A stretch of DNA of 15,034 bases from positions 1 to 15,034 of the forward strand of contig CAZCEC010000114.1 of the NCBI GenBank assembly GCA_964497615.1, written 5' to 3'. Positions 7,274 to 13,003 of this stretch are shown one piece after another; position 1 is the stretch's first letter, and each line of letters opens with the position of its first letter. Under the pieces are notes generated by a model, which saw only the letters and a program-made list of their open reading frames with translations, searched no databases and was not told where the DNA came from. The position numbers were made by a program, and so were the translations under genes. Source of the DNA: CAZCEC01 sp964497615 (GTDB lineage: Bacteria; Chloroflexota; Anaerolineae; Anaerolineales; UBA6663).

Positions 7274-7960
7274 ATGAAAGCGAGAGATATGGAAAACCCA
7301 ATCGTGAACACCAATGGCAACGGCCATCACCACGCGCCGCCCGTTATCCCGCTGGTTGACGCGCCCGGCCGCGTGCTGGCCGAAGCGCAGCTAAAGAAGT
7401 ATGAGGGCTACCTGGCCGAGATTTTCACAGCCCTGGGCCTGGAGCTGGATACACCCGGCACTCGTGACACACCCCGGCGCCACCTGCAAGCGCTGATTGA
7501 CAGCACCAATGGCTATGATGGCGATCCGAAACTGGTGACAGTGTTCCCGACCGAATGCCACGGCGGGTCCGACTGCCGGCTGAGCCAGGTGATCGAAGGG
7601 CCGATCCCATTCTTCGCGCTGTGCGAGCACCACGCCCTGCCCTTCCATGGCCGGGCTTACGTCGGCTACATCGCGCACGAAAACATCATCGGCATCTCCA
7701 AGCTGACGCGCCTGGTGCGGTTGTATGCCAAGCGTTTCACGGTGCAGGAGCGAATGGGCCGGCAGATCGCCGACACGCTGGAAAGCATGCTCCAGCCGCA
7801 TGGCGTGGCCGTTTACCTGGAGGCCCACCACCTGTGCACGCAGATGCGCGGCGTGCGCGAGCTGATGCCGCTGACGCGCACCAGCTTCTGGCGCGGCCAC
7901 TACGAGCACGACCCTGCCCTGCGGGCCGAGTTCCTGGCGGCCTGCAAGGGAAATGCGTAA
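7274..7960 (+). CDS. folE: GTP cyclohydrolase I
   Basis: Converts GTP to 7,8-dihydroneopterin triphosphate, the first step of folate and biopterin synthesis; homodecameric cytoplasmic enzyme. All key elements are present in the 228-aa protein: ALCEHHALPF with zinc ligand Cys117 and active-site His119/120, GISKLTRLVRLYAKRFTVQERM at about 140-161 (the KxxR...RxQ-type GTP site; here FTVQER), GVAVYLEAHH, second zinc ligand Cys188 and MRGVRE at 191-196. Residues 1-30 are a variable extension with a GHHH stretch. The ATG at 7274 follows the preceding stop by 1 nt; ATG 7289 is an alternative start behind GCGAGAG. The next gene begins 2 nt after its stop. This is the metal-dependent type I enzyme, not the FolE2 (type IB) substitute. 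Confidence 0.96.
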   Translation: MKARDMENPIVNTNGNGHHHAPPVIPLVDAPGRVLAEAQLKKYEGYLAEIFTALGLELDTPGTRDTPRRHLQALIDSTNGYDGDPKLVTVFPTECHGGSDCRLSQVIEGPIPFFALCEHHALPFHGRAYVGYIAHENIIGISKLTRLVRLYAKRFTVQERMGRQIADTLESMLQPHGVAVYLEAHHLCTQMRGVRELMPLTRTSFWRGHYEHDPALRAEFLAACKGNA

Positions 7961-7962
7961 CA

Positions 7963-8835
7963 ATGATTGACCCCTTCACGCCGCTCTTGCGGCAGGACCC
8001 GGCCGGCGCGGCGGCGCTGCCCCTGCCGCCCACCCTTCAGTCCCTGTATGGCGAGCTGAGCTTTCCCTCTCCAGCGGGACGGCCTTACGTCGTCAGCAAC
8101 TTCGTGTCGACGCTGGATGGGGTTGTTTCCTTGGGACTCCCAGGGAAATCCGGTGGCGGCGAAATCAGCGGCTTCAACCGGCACGACCGAGCGCTGATGG
8201 GCCTGCTGCGTGCCGCATCCGAGGCAGTGGTGGTGGGCGCGGGCACCCTGCGGGCGGTGCCCCGCCACGTGTGGACGGCCGAACACGTCTTTCCAGAACT
8301 GCGGGCAGCCTACCAGGCGCTCCGCTTCGGCCTGGGCTATGGGCCAACACCTCTTAACGTCATCCTCAGCGGCAGTGGCCAGCTTGACCTGTCAGCGCCG
8401 GTGTTTGCCTCGGGTCAGGTGCGCGTCCTGGTCATCACCACCCGCGCTGGTGCCGCGAGGCTGGGCGCCCAGCCATTGCCCGCCGGCGTCACCGTGCGCG
8501 CAGTCAGGGGAAGCGCTGACGGGAGCATTAGCGCCGGCGCCGTGCTGGCCGAGGTCACCGATTGTCTCGGCACCACCGCGCCACGGGTGCTGTTGGAAGG
8601 CGGGCCGCGGGTGATGGGCGACTTCTTCGCCGAACAGCAGATAGACGAGTTGTTTCTCACGCTGGCGCCGCAGGTCGCGGGCCGCGCAGATGACGGCCTG
8701 GCAGAGCGCCTTGGGCTGGTCGCCGGGCGATTGCTGGCGCCAGGTCAGCCGGTTTGGGGCACCCTGGCCAGCGTGCACCAGGCGGGCAGCCACTTGTTCC
8801 TGCGCTACCACTTCGAACATGCGGCTGGTGGTTGA
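7963..8835 (+). CDS. RibD C-terminal/dihydrofolate reductase-like reductase
   Basis: A 290-aa stand-alone RibD_C reductase (DHFR-like fold), lacking the N-terminal deaminase of bifunctional RibD. Visible: VSNFVSTLDGVVSLG at 44-58 (first strand and substrate/NADPH loop), HDRALMGLLRAASEAVVVGAGTL at 74-96 (NADPH-binding GAGT), VLLEGGPRVMGDFFAEQQIDELFLTLAPQVAG at 209-240, the conserved EGGP...DEL...P..G tail. Family members reduce ribosylaminopyrimidine or dihydropterin/dihydrofolate substrates with NADPH. ATG 7963 is 2 nt after the folE stop; the frame stays open far upstream inside folE, but only this start fits the domain. Directly following folE, it most plausibly reduces a dihydropterin, possibly replacing DHFR or making a tetrahydropterin; riboflavin synthesis is less likely because no rib genes are nearby. 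Substrate assignment is inference. Confidence 0.85.
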   Translation: MIDPFTPLLRQDPAGAAALPLPPTLQSLYGELSFPSPAGRPYVVSNFVSTLDGVVSLGLPGKSGGGEISGFNRHDRALMGLLRAASEAVVVGAGTLRAVPRHVWTAEHVFPELRAAYQALRFGLGYGPTPLNVILSGSGQLDLSAPVFASGQVRVLVITTRAGAARLGAQPLPAGVTVRAVRGSADGSISAGAVLAEVTDCLGTTAPRVLLEGGPRVMGDFFAEQQIDELFLTLAPQVAGRADDGLAERLGLVAGRLLAPGQPVWGTLASVHQAGSHLFLRYHFEHAAGG

Positions 8836-8924
8836 ACAGCCCCGAAGAATGCCTCACCATCACCTGCCTGTGAATCGCAGCCGCCACCTTCTCGAAGAGA
8901 TTTGATACAAGACCTGACGCGACA

Positions 8925-8959
8925 AACCGCCCGCTGGTTCACAGAAACAGCGGGCGGTT
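8925..8959. terminator. Hairpin between convergent operons
   Basis: AACCGCCCGCTG (8925-8936) and its exact reverse complement at 8948-8959 form a 12-bp stem with an 11-nt loop. It sits 89 nt after the reductase stop and 25 nt past the cupredoxin stop on the other strand, so it could end transcription from both sides. The T tract is short in either direction (TTT on the minus side), hence moderate confidence. Confidence 0.65.
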
Positions 8960-8984
8960 GACGGTTGTGGTCGCGGATTAGGCG

Positions 8985-9350
8985 TCAGGGAAGCGCCACA
9001 ATGACCTTGCCGGTCATATCCTGCGGGTGCAGGTCGCACTGGTAAGCGTATTCGCCCGGGTCGGAGAAGGTGTAGGTCACGCTCTCGCCAGGCGCGAGCA
9101 CGTCGCTGCGCCATTCGGCCACGCCCAGCACGTGGACGTTGTGACTGAAGTGGTCGTTGTTCATCCAGGTCACGGTATCGCCAGCGACGACTTCGATAGC
9201 GACCGGATCGAAGCGGTAGCTGGCTGGCATATTGACGGAGGACGTGCGCACCGCCTCCGCTTGCGCCTCGGCGGCGCAAGCGGAGGCGAACAGCAGTGTC
9301 ATGAGCGCGACCAACGCGCGTGCTTGAGCTCGAACTGACATGGCGTTCAT
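8985..9350 (-). CDS. Exported plastocyanin-like type-1 copper protein
   Basis: Small blue-copper protein, 121 aa, single cupredoxin domain after a leader. Residues 5-30 form a signal sequence (VRAQARALVALMTLLFASACAAEA); ASAC at 22-25 could be a weak lipobox or just a signal-peptidase I site. The four copper ligands of plastocyanin/amicyanin are all visible: His70 (SHNVHV), Cys105, His108 and Met112 in YQCDLHPQDM. The fold signature DTVTWMNND and GEYAYQCDLH is typical. It should carry electrons outside the membrane. It is the last gene of the leftward four-gene cassette, 13 nt after the preceding membrane protein. A second ATG at 9341 is possible; neither start has a good ribosome site, suggesting coupling to the upstream gene. 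Confidence 0.9.
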   Translation of the reverse strand: MNAMSVRAQARALVALMTLLFASACAAEAQAEAVRTSSVNMPASYRFDPVAIEVVAGDTVTWMNNDHFSHNVHVLGVAEWRSDVLAPGESVTYTFSDPGEYAYQCDLHPQDMTGKVIVALP

Positions 9351-9363
9351 GTCGTCCGCGCGG

Positions 9364-9672
9364 CTAGGCGCGGGCTGCCCCGGTGACGGCGCCGCGGCGC
9401 ACGCGCTGCACCGCGCCGAAGAAGATCAGCCCGAAGGCCACCAGGTTCAGCACCTCGGCGATGGTGTGGGCAAACAGGATAACGGTCCAGTCGAGGTGGT
9501 AGGTCATGTAGACCAGCTCGGCGAGAGCGTACAAGCTGAAGCCCCAGCCCAGGTGGGTGGCCCCGTTGTTGAAAGATCGGTGGGCAAAGAACGCCCCGGC
9601 CAGAAACGCAGCCAGGTGGATGGCCAGGAACACGATGGGCGGCAAGACGTTGACAAACGCTCCAAATGGCAT
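9364..9672 (-). CDS. Small integral membrane protein, three predicted TM helices
   Basis: A 102-aa protein not assigned to a named family. Three hydrophobic segments: about residues 8-30 (NVLPPIVFLAIHLAAFLAGAFF), 42-62 (GWGFSLYALAELVYMTYHLDW) and 65-88 (ILFAHTIAEVLNLVAFGLIFF), with a basic C-terminal tail (RVRRG). His and Tyr residues sit inside or near the helices (His21, His57, His71), so a metal or haem role is conceivable but unproven. ATG 9672 is chosen because GAAAGGA lies about 9 nt upstream and it precedes the first helix; the longer frame from 9753 adds a non-hydrophobic stretch without a ribosome site. It is followed 13 nt later by the cupredoxin. Confidence 0.75.
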   Translation of the reverse strand: MPFGAFVNVLPPIVFLAIHLAAFLAGAFFAHRSFNNGATHLGWGFSLYALAELVYMTYHLDWTVILFAHTIAEVLNLVAFGLIFFGAVQRVRRGAVTGAARA

Positions 9673-9793
9673 GACGAAGGTTCCTTTCGTTAGGACTGCA
9701 CGGATAAGGCGAGTAATGGCAACCGCTGACGGCTGCTGGGCCTGGCCGTTCAAGCTTGCCGGACGGCCACGTCGCCCGTACGACTGCCGGGTA

Positions 9794-9807
9794 GATCACC
9801 TCCTTTC
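9794..9807 (-). other. Extended Shine-Dalgarno-like 14-mer without an obvious gene
   Basis: On the minus strand this reads GAAAGGAGGTGATC, a full-length complement of the bacterial 16S rRNA 3' end. It overlaps the last codons and TGA stop of the 90-aa membrane protein. The only start codon in range is the GTG inside the match itself, which has no spacing, and the next accepted gene starts 122 nt further on with its own ribosome site. Confidence 0.6.
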
Positions 9808-10068
9808 GGTCTCCAGCTCGCCAGCCGGCAAGCCAGCGGGCCGCGGACGAGGAATGGTCAGAACGCCGGCAAGGAGCAGCACCATGCCGACGAAGGTGAT
9901 GGTGTGGGCCAGGCTTTCGGCCGGGGAATGGTGCGAGACCAGCGGGAATGGGTTAGCGGGTAGTAACATGTGCACCGCCACGTCCAGCGCCGCGCCGACC
10001 ACGAAGACCACGACGCCGGTCCATAGCAGCAGCCTGAGTTCTCGTGCGCGTTGAATCAAGCGGACCAT
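9796..10068 (-). CDS. Small integral membrane protein, two predicted TM helices
   Basis: A 90-aa protein of unknown function. A basic N-terminus (MVRLIQRARELR) precedes two hydrophobic segments, about residues 13-37 (LLLWTGVVVFVVGAALDVAVHMLLP) and 54-69 (HTITFVGMVLLLAGVL), joined by a loop with LVSHHSPAES; the tail is Pro/Arg-rich and charged. The His pairs flanking the helices (His33, His46-47, His54) echo the neighbouring membrane protein. ATG 10068 is strongly supported by AAAGGAG 6-8 nt upstream; the longer frame beginning at 10209 overlaps the previous gene and is rejected. It lies 32 nt after the secreted repeat protein and 123 nt before the three-helix membrane protein, all on the same strand. 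Confidence 0.75.
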   Translation of the reverse strand: MVRLIQRARELRLLLWTGVVVFVVGAALDVAVHMLLPANPFPLVSHHSPAESLAHTITFVGMVLLLAGVLTIPRPRPAGLPAGELETERR

Positions 10069-10100
10069 GCAGGGCTCCTTTCGATCAGGCTCGGCCGGGC

Positions 10101-10757
10101 CTATTTGAAGGCCCTCGGGAATTGGCTGATGATGCCGTCGCTGAGCATGTCGGCCATGTGCAGGCCCTGCACATGGATCTGGTCGTAGGCGGCGATGTCG
10201 GCGGCCCAATCGCCAGTCAAGCGGGCGCTGGCTTCCTGGAGCGTGAGGTCGAGGTGCTCGCGCATCATGGCCGCCATTTCTACCTCCGGCCAGTGGTGGG
10301 GGTTGGCGCTCGCGAGGAAGGCGGCAATATCGTCGGCGTTGGCATACCAGGCCGTGTGGGCGGCCTCGAAAGCGGCCGTATCACCGGACTTGGCCGCCGC
10401 CACCAGGTCTGCGGCGATCAGAATGTGGTCGGTCAGCAAGGCGGTCAGTTGCTCACCAGCGGCGTCGCCGTAGTAGGGCTTGATCGCGTTGCCAATATCC
10501 ACCTGGTTTTGCAGCAGCCGCTGGGCGGTGGGGCCGGCGTCGGGCAAGTCGGCGACCGCGCTGACGATGAACAGGCGCGTCCAGGTGACATGGTCTTCCC
10601 ACAACTTGCGCATGTCGTTGCGGAAGGCCGCCTCGGAGAGCGGGACCTTGTCACTGGCCAACACCGGGCCGGCAGCGGCATAGGTCGTGATGGCGAGCAT
10701 TGCGAGCAAGGCGGCCGCGACTGCGATGCGAACTGCGCCAATCGAAATGCGTTTCAT
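10101..10757 (-). CDS. Secreted helical repeat protein, function unknown
   Basis: A 218-aa exported protein with signal sequence at about 1-35 (basic MKRISIGAVR, then a hydrophobic core, then AAAGPVLASD). The mature part looks all-helical and contains three related units of about 56 residues, each opening with Asp/Glu-His (DH 55-56, DH 110-111, EH 167-168) and having an acidic or His residue 31-32 positions after that His (D87, D143, H200). Units two and three align without gaps over about 42 residues around SGD/TGD and repeated AA pairs. I recall similar secreted proteins in other bacteria carrying unreliable names, so no enzyme name is transferred. AGGAGG 9 nt before ATG 10757 fixes the start. 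First gene of the cassette ending in the copper protein, so a metal-binding envelope role is plausible but unproven. Confidence 0.8.
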   Translation of the reverse strand: MKRISIGAVRIAVAAALLAMLAITTYAAAGPVLASDKVPLSEAAFRNDMRKLWEDHVTWTRLFIVSAVADLPDAGPTAQRLLQNQVDIGNAIKPYYGDAAGEQLTALLTDHILIAADLVAAAKSGDTAAFEAAHTAWYANADDIAAFLASANPHHWPEVEMAAMMREHLDLTLQEASARLTGDWAADIAAYDQIHVQGLHMADMLSDGIISQFPRAFK

Positions 10758-11074
10758 GGGGGTGTGCCTCCTAAGCACGTGTGTTGTGACCGTTTGCAGC
10801 TTAGTTGCGGTGTTCGGAGATTCCTTACCTGCTGCACACCATGAAACCCAGCGACTGGTCGCAGCCAGCTTGCGGCGCTGCATACATATGGACGCAGGCG
10901 GCCCGCCGCTCATCACACCGCCGCCTGTTCCAGACGCCGAGTAAGATTTCGCTGTGAACGGCAACTAATCGATAGGCGCGTGCTGTCCAGCGACTTACAG
11001 ACCAGCCCCTGTCAGGCGAACTGAACCAGCGGCGGTGCAGTGGCGAACACCAGGGTTGCTGACCAAAGGAACTG
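10758..11074. other. Divergent intergenic region, no gene seen
   Basis: About 317 nt between the divergent cupredoxin cassette and the aldolase gene; it must hold promoters for both. I see GGTGTGC (10761-10767) mirrored by GCACACC (10834-10840), and no perfect sigma-70, ECF or Fnr site. Open frames crossing it have no ribosome sites and read through both gene starts, so they look like shadows. Confidence 0.5.
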
Positions 11075-12076
11075 ATGATGAATCGTCCATTGACCATCGG
11101 GAAGATCCGGGGCCTGCAGCAGATTGCGGACCCCGCCGGCATCATGGCCATGTGTGCCATGGACCACCGCGGAACGCTGCAGCGCCTGATTGACCCCGCC
11201 ACGCCCGAGCGGGTGACCGATCAGATGCTCACCGTCTATAAGCAGGATCTGACCGAGACGCTCGCGCCGGAGTCAACCGCCGTGTTGCTTGACCCGGTGT
11301 ATGGCGCGGCCCAAAGCATTGCGGCGGGCGTCCTCCCGGGCAATGTCGGCCTGCTGGTCAGCCTGGAGGAGAGCGGCTACGAACAGGCCGCCGAGGGACG
11401 GGTAACCACCCTCTTGCCGGGCTGGTCGGTCGAGAAGATCAAACGCATGGGGGCGTCGGCGGTCAAGGTCCTGCTGTACTACCGGCCCGACCTGCCGGAG
11501 AACGCGGCCAGCCAGCAGGCCGTGGTGCGCCACGTGGCTGAAGACTGCCGCCGGGCCGACATCCCGTTCCTGTTGGAGCCAATTGCCTATCCAGTGGATG
11601 AGCAGGAGCGAGACCCGGCGCACTTTGCTCAACTTAAAACCGACCTGGTCGTAGGGTCGGCGAGGCAGCTCACTAGTCTGGGAATCGACGTGCTTAAGGC
11701 CGAATTCCCGGCCGACTTGCGCTATGAGAAAGATGATGGCCGGCTGCGAGCGGCCTGCGAACGGCTCGATGCCGCCTCAGCGGTGCCCTGGATCCTGCTG
11801 AGCGCCGGGGTGAGCTTCGACGATTTCGCCCGCCAGGTGAAGGTCGCTTGCCAGGCCGGCGCCTCCGGCTTTCTGGGTGGGCGCGCCATCTGGGAAGAGG
11901 CCACGCGCCTGCCGGATGCCCGTGATCGACGACGGTGGCTGGCAACGGTCGGCGCCGAGCGCATGCGCCGACTGCGGGCGCTTGCCGCCGAATTCGGGCG
12001 GCCCTGGTGGAAAAAGTGGCGCGAAGAGGTATCCGAGTTGGTGGATGTTTCGTCTGGCTGCTACCAACGCTACTGA
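11075..12076 (+). CDS. lacD: LacD/DhnA-type class I aldolase (tagatose-bisphosphate aldolase-like)
   Basis: A 333-aa aldolase close to the LacD family length (about 325). Class I (Schiff-base) features: CAMDHRG at 27-33 with Asp30, VKVLLYY with Lys131, LLEPIAYP with Glu168, DVLKAEFP with Lys208 as the probable Schiff-base lysine, and GFLGGRAIW at 265-273 for phosphate binding. LacD cleaves tagatose 1,6-bisphosphate to dihydroxyacetone phosphate and glyceraldehyde 3-phosphate; relatives act on sulfofructose phosphate or other ketose phosphates, and no kinase, isomerase or transporter lies alongside to tell which. Start is ATG 11075 or the adjacent in-frame ATG 11078; AAAGGA at 11065-11070 gives better spacing for 11078. 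It is probably transcribed alone, since the next operon has its own regulated promoter. Confidence 0.88.
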   Translation: MMNRPLTIGKIRGLQQIADPAGIMAMCAMDHRGTLQRLIDPATPERVTDQMLTVYKQDLTETLAPESTAVLLDPVYGAAQSIAAGVLPGNVGLLVSLEESGYEQAAEGRVTTLLPGWSVEKIKRMGASAVKVLLYYRPDLPENAASQQAVVRHVAEDCRRADIPFLLEPIAYPVDEQERDPAHFAQLKTDLVVGSARQLTSLGIDVLKAEFPADLRYEKDDGRLRAACERLDAASAVPWILLSAGVSFDDFARQVKVACQAGASGFLGGRAIWEEATRLPDARDRRRWLATVGAERMRRLRALAAEFGRPWWKKWREEVSELVDVSSGCYQRY

Positions 12077-12160
12077 CAGCGGCGGCGGGATGCCCAATGC
12101 AATCGAGGCGCCGGGCGGGGCCGGCCCCTTGATCCCAGCCACAACAAGCTGACGCCTGTC

Positions 12161-12174
12161 TTGATCTGGATCAA
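12161..12174 (+). promoter_or_regulatory. Fnr/Dnr-type operator TTGATCTGGATCAA
   Basis: Perfect match to the Fnr/Anr/Dnr consensus TTGAT-N4-ATCAA, and the palindrome extends one base each side (CTTGATC-TG-GATCAAG, 12160-12175). Its centre, 12167.5, is exactly 41.5 nt upstream of a start site expected at 12209 from the TACGCT element, the class II activator position. A Crp/Fnr-family gene lies about 2.4 kb downstream. Confidence 0.85.
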
Positions 12175-12196
12175 GGACGGAAACGGCCGAATCGAG

Positions 12197-12202
12197 TACG
12201 CT
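12197..12202 (+). promoter_or_regulatory. Probable -10 element of the Fnr-type promoter
   Basis: TACGCT fits the TAnnnT core of a -10 hexamer. If used, transcription starts near 12209, giving a 52-nt leader before the hemerythrin start. No -35 element is seen, as expected for an activator-dependent class II promoter. The hexamer itself is a weak match; support comes from its spacing to the operator. Confidence 0.5.
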
Positions 12203-12260
12203 GCTTGCGAACGCATGGCCCGGTCATGGACGCACGAGGCAAGAGCGGGAGGATAACGCG

Positions 12261-12719
12261 ATGAGTGAGCAGCGTGTTTCAGCGCTTGAGGTCGAGCACA
12301 ATGAGTTGCATGTGCAGCTCGAGCGAGTGATTCGGTCGGGCGGCGATGTTGGCGCGGCGGCCACTCGCGTGGCCGAGGCACTGCACGCACACTTTGGCGG
12401 CGAGGAACGCTATGCCATGCCGCCGCTGGCACTGCTGCCGGCGCTGGCGGCCGGCCAACTGACGCCGGAGATGGGCGGCATGGTGACCCTAACCGAGACG
12501 CTGAAAACGGAGTTGCCACAAATGCTGGCGGAGCACCGAGCCATCGTCGCCGCGCTGGACGAGCTCAGTGCCGCGGCACGGCTTGAAAACAGCGCCGAAG
12601 CCCTGGCCTTCGCCGACAAGCTGAGGCTGCACGCGCAGCAGGAAGAAGAGATCCTTTACCCAGCGGCGATCCTGGTCGGCGAGTACCTGAAGCTCAAGCT
12701 GGGTGTGCCGGCAAGATGA
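12261..12719 (+). CDS. Hemerythrin-like di-iron protein
   Basis: A 152-aa four-helix-bundle protein with the hemerythrin ligand pattern His, HxxxE, His, HxxxE: His13 (or His17) in EHNELH, His44/Glu48 in HAHFGGEE, His92 in AEHRAI, His124/Glu128 in LHAQQEEEILYP. Members of the family bind O2 or NO at a non-haem di-iron site and serve as sensors, carriers or NO/iron protection proteins. No signal peptide or membrane segment, so cytoplasmic. GGGAGG lies 8 nt before ATG 12261. It is the first gene behind the perfect Fnr-type operator and overlaps the ferredoxin gene by 4 nt (ATGA), implying translational coupling. An O2/NO-linked role fits the operator, but the ligand it senses cannot be read from sequence. 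Confidence 0.85.
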   Translation: MSEQRVSALEVEHNELHVQLERVIRSGGDVGAAATRVAEALHAHFGGEERYAMPPLALLPALAAGQLTPEMGGMVTLTETLKTELPQMLAEHRAIVAALDELSAAARLENSAEALAFADKLRLHAQQEEEILYPAAILVGEYLKLKLGVPAR

Positions 12720-12961
12720 ATGAAGCAACCTGGCTGCCGCAGATCGACCAGCGGACCTGCACCGGCTGCGGCGACTGCGTGACGCTGTGCCCGACCCAGG
12801 CGCTCGCCCTTGCGGGCGCGGGCGGCAAGGCCGTGGTGGCGCAGCCGCAGGCCTGTAACTACTGCGCGGTCTGCGAGGCGCTTTGCCCGGCGGGCGCCAT
12901 CGCGCTGCCATACGTATTTACATTCGAGGCGGCCAGCCCGCCGGGTGGCCCCAGCCCATAA
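12716..12961 (+). CDS. 2[4Fe-4S] ferredoxin
   Basis: An 81-aa bacterial-type ferredoxin with two complete CxxCxxCxxxCP clusters: Cys15, 18, 21, 25 and Cys47, 50, 53, 57. By the usual cross-ligation, the fourth Cys of each motif serves the other cluster. The linker is a little longer than in clostridial ferredoxins, and the tail after residue 62 (YVFTFEAASPPGGPSP) is unusual and Pro-rich. ATG 12716 overlaps the stop of the hemerythrin-like gene (ATGA). Its TAA stop (12959-12961) is the only stop codon between it and the end of the NADH dehydrogenase, which lies in the same frame. Likely carries electrons between the AIF-like or NADH-linked flavoproteins and unknown partners; that pairing is inference. 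Confidence 0.93.
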   Translation: MNEATWLPQIDQRTCTGCGDCVTLCPTQALALAGAGGKAVVAQPQACNYCAVCEALCPAGAIALPYVFTFEAASPPGGPSP

Positions 12962-12990
12962 GGGATCGTCGCCGGCAGCTACCCGCCCAG

Positions 12991-12998
12991 AAAGGAGG
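12991..12998 (+). promoter_or_regulatory. Shine-Dalgarno fixing an AUC start
   Basis: AAAGGAGG is a near-perfect ribosome-binding sequence. Five nucleotides later is the codon ATC at 13004, in the frame of the NADH dehydrogenase and exactly where its family begins; there is no ATG, GTG or TTG in that frame between the ferredoxin stop and 13100. Confidence 0.8.
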
Positions 12999-13003
12999 CC
13001 CGT

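Noticed and set aside
6583..7320. 245-codon minus-strand frame opposite the AIF-like gene
   Set aside because: Antisense shadow; no ribosome site or recognisable motif, and the plus strand encodes a conserved flavoprotein throughout.
7555..7962. Open frame continuing 136 codons upstream of the RibD-like gene inside folE
   Set aside because: It overlaps highly conserved folE in another frame, has Arg/Pro/Ala-rich composition typical of shadow frames in high-GC DNA, and the RibD domain needs only the part after 7963.
9770..9807. Possible remnant of the 16S rRNA 3' end (GATCACCTCCTTTC on the plus strand)
   Set aside because: Identity stops at 14 nt; the preceding bases do not form the 16S 3'-terminal hairpin, so an Shine-Dalgarno-like match on the other strand is simpler.
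10044..10844. 266-codon plus-strand frame opposite the secreted repeat protein
   Set aside because: Antisense to a gene with a strong Shine-Dalgarno, signal peptide and repeat structure; its own translation is Gly/Arg/Val-rich without a domain.
12117..12128. GGGGCCGGCCCC palindrome after the aldolase gene as a terminator
   Set aside because: A pure palindrome with no loop and only TT following; not a convincing terminator in GC-rich DNA.
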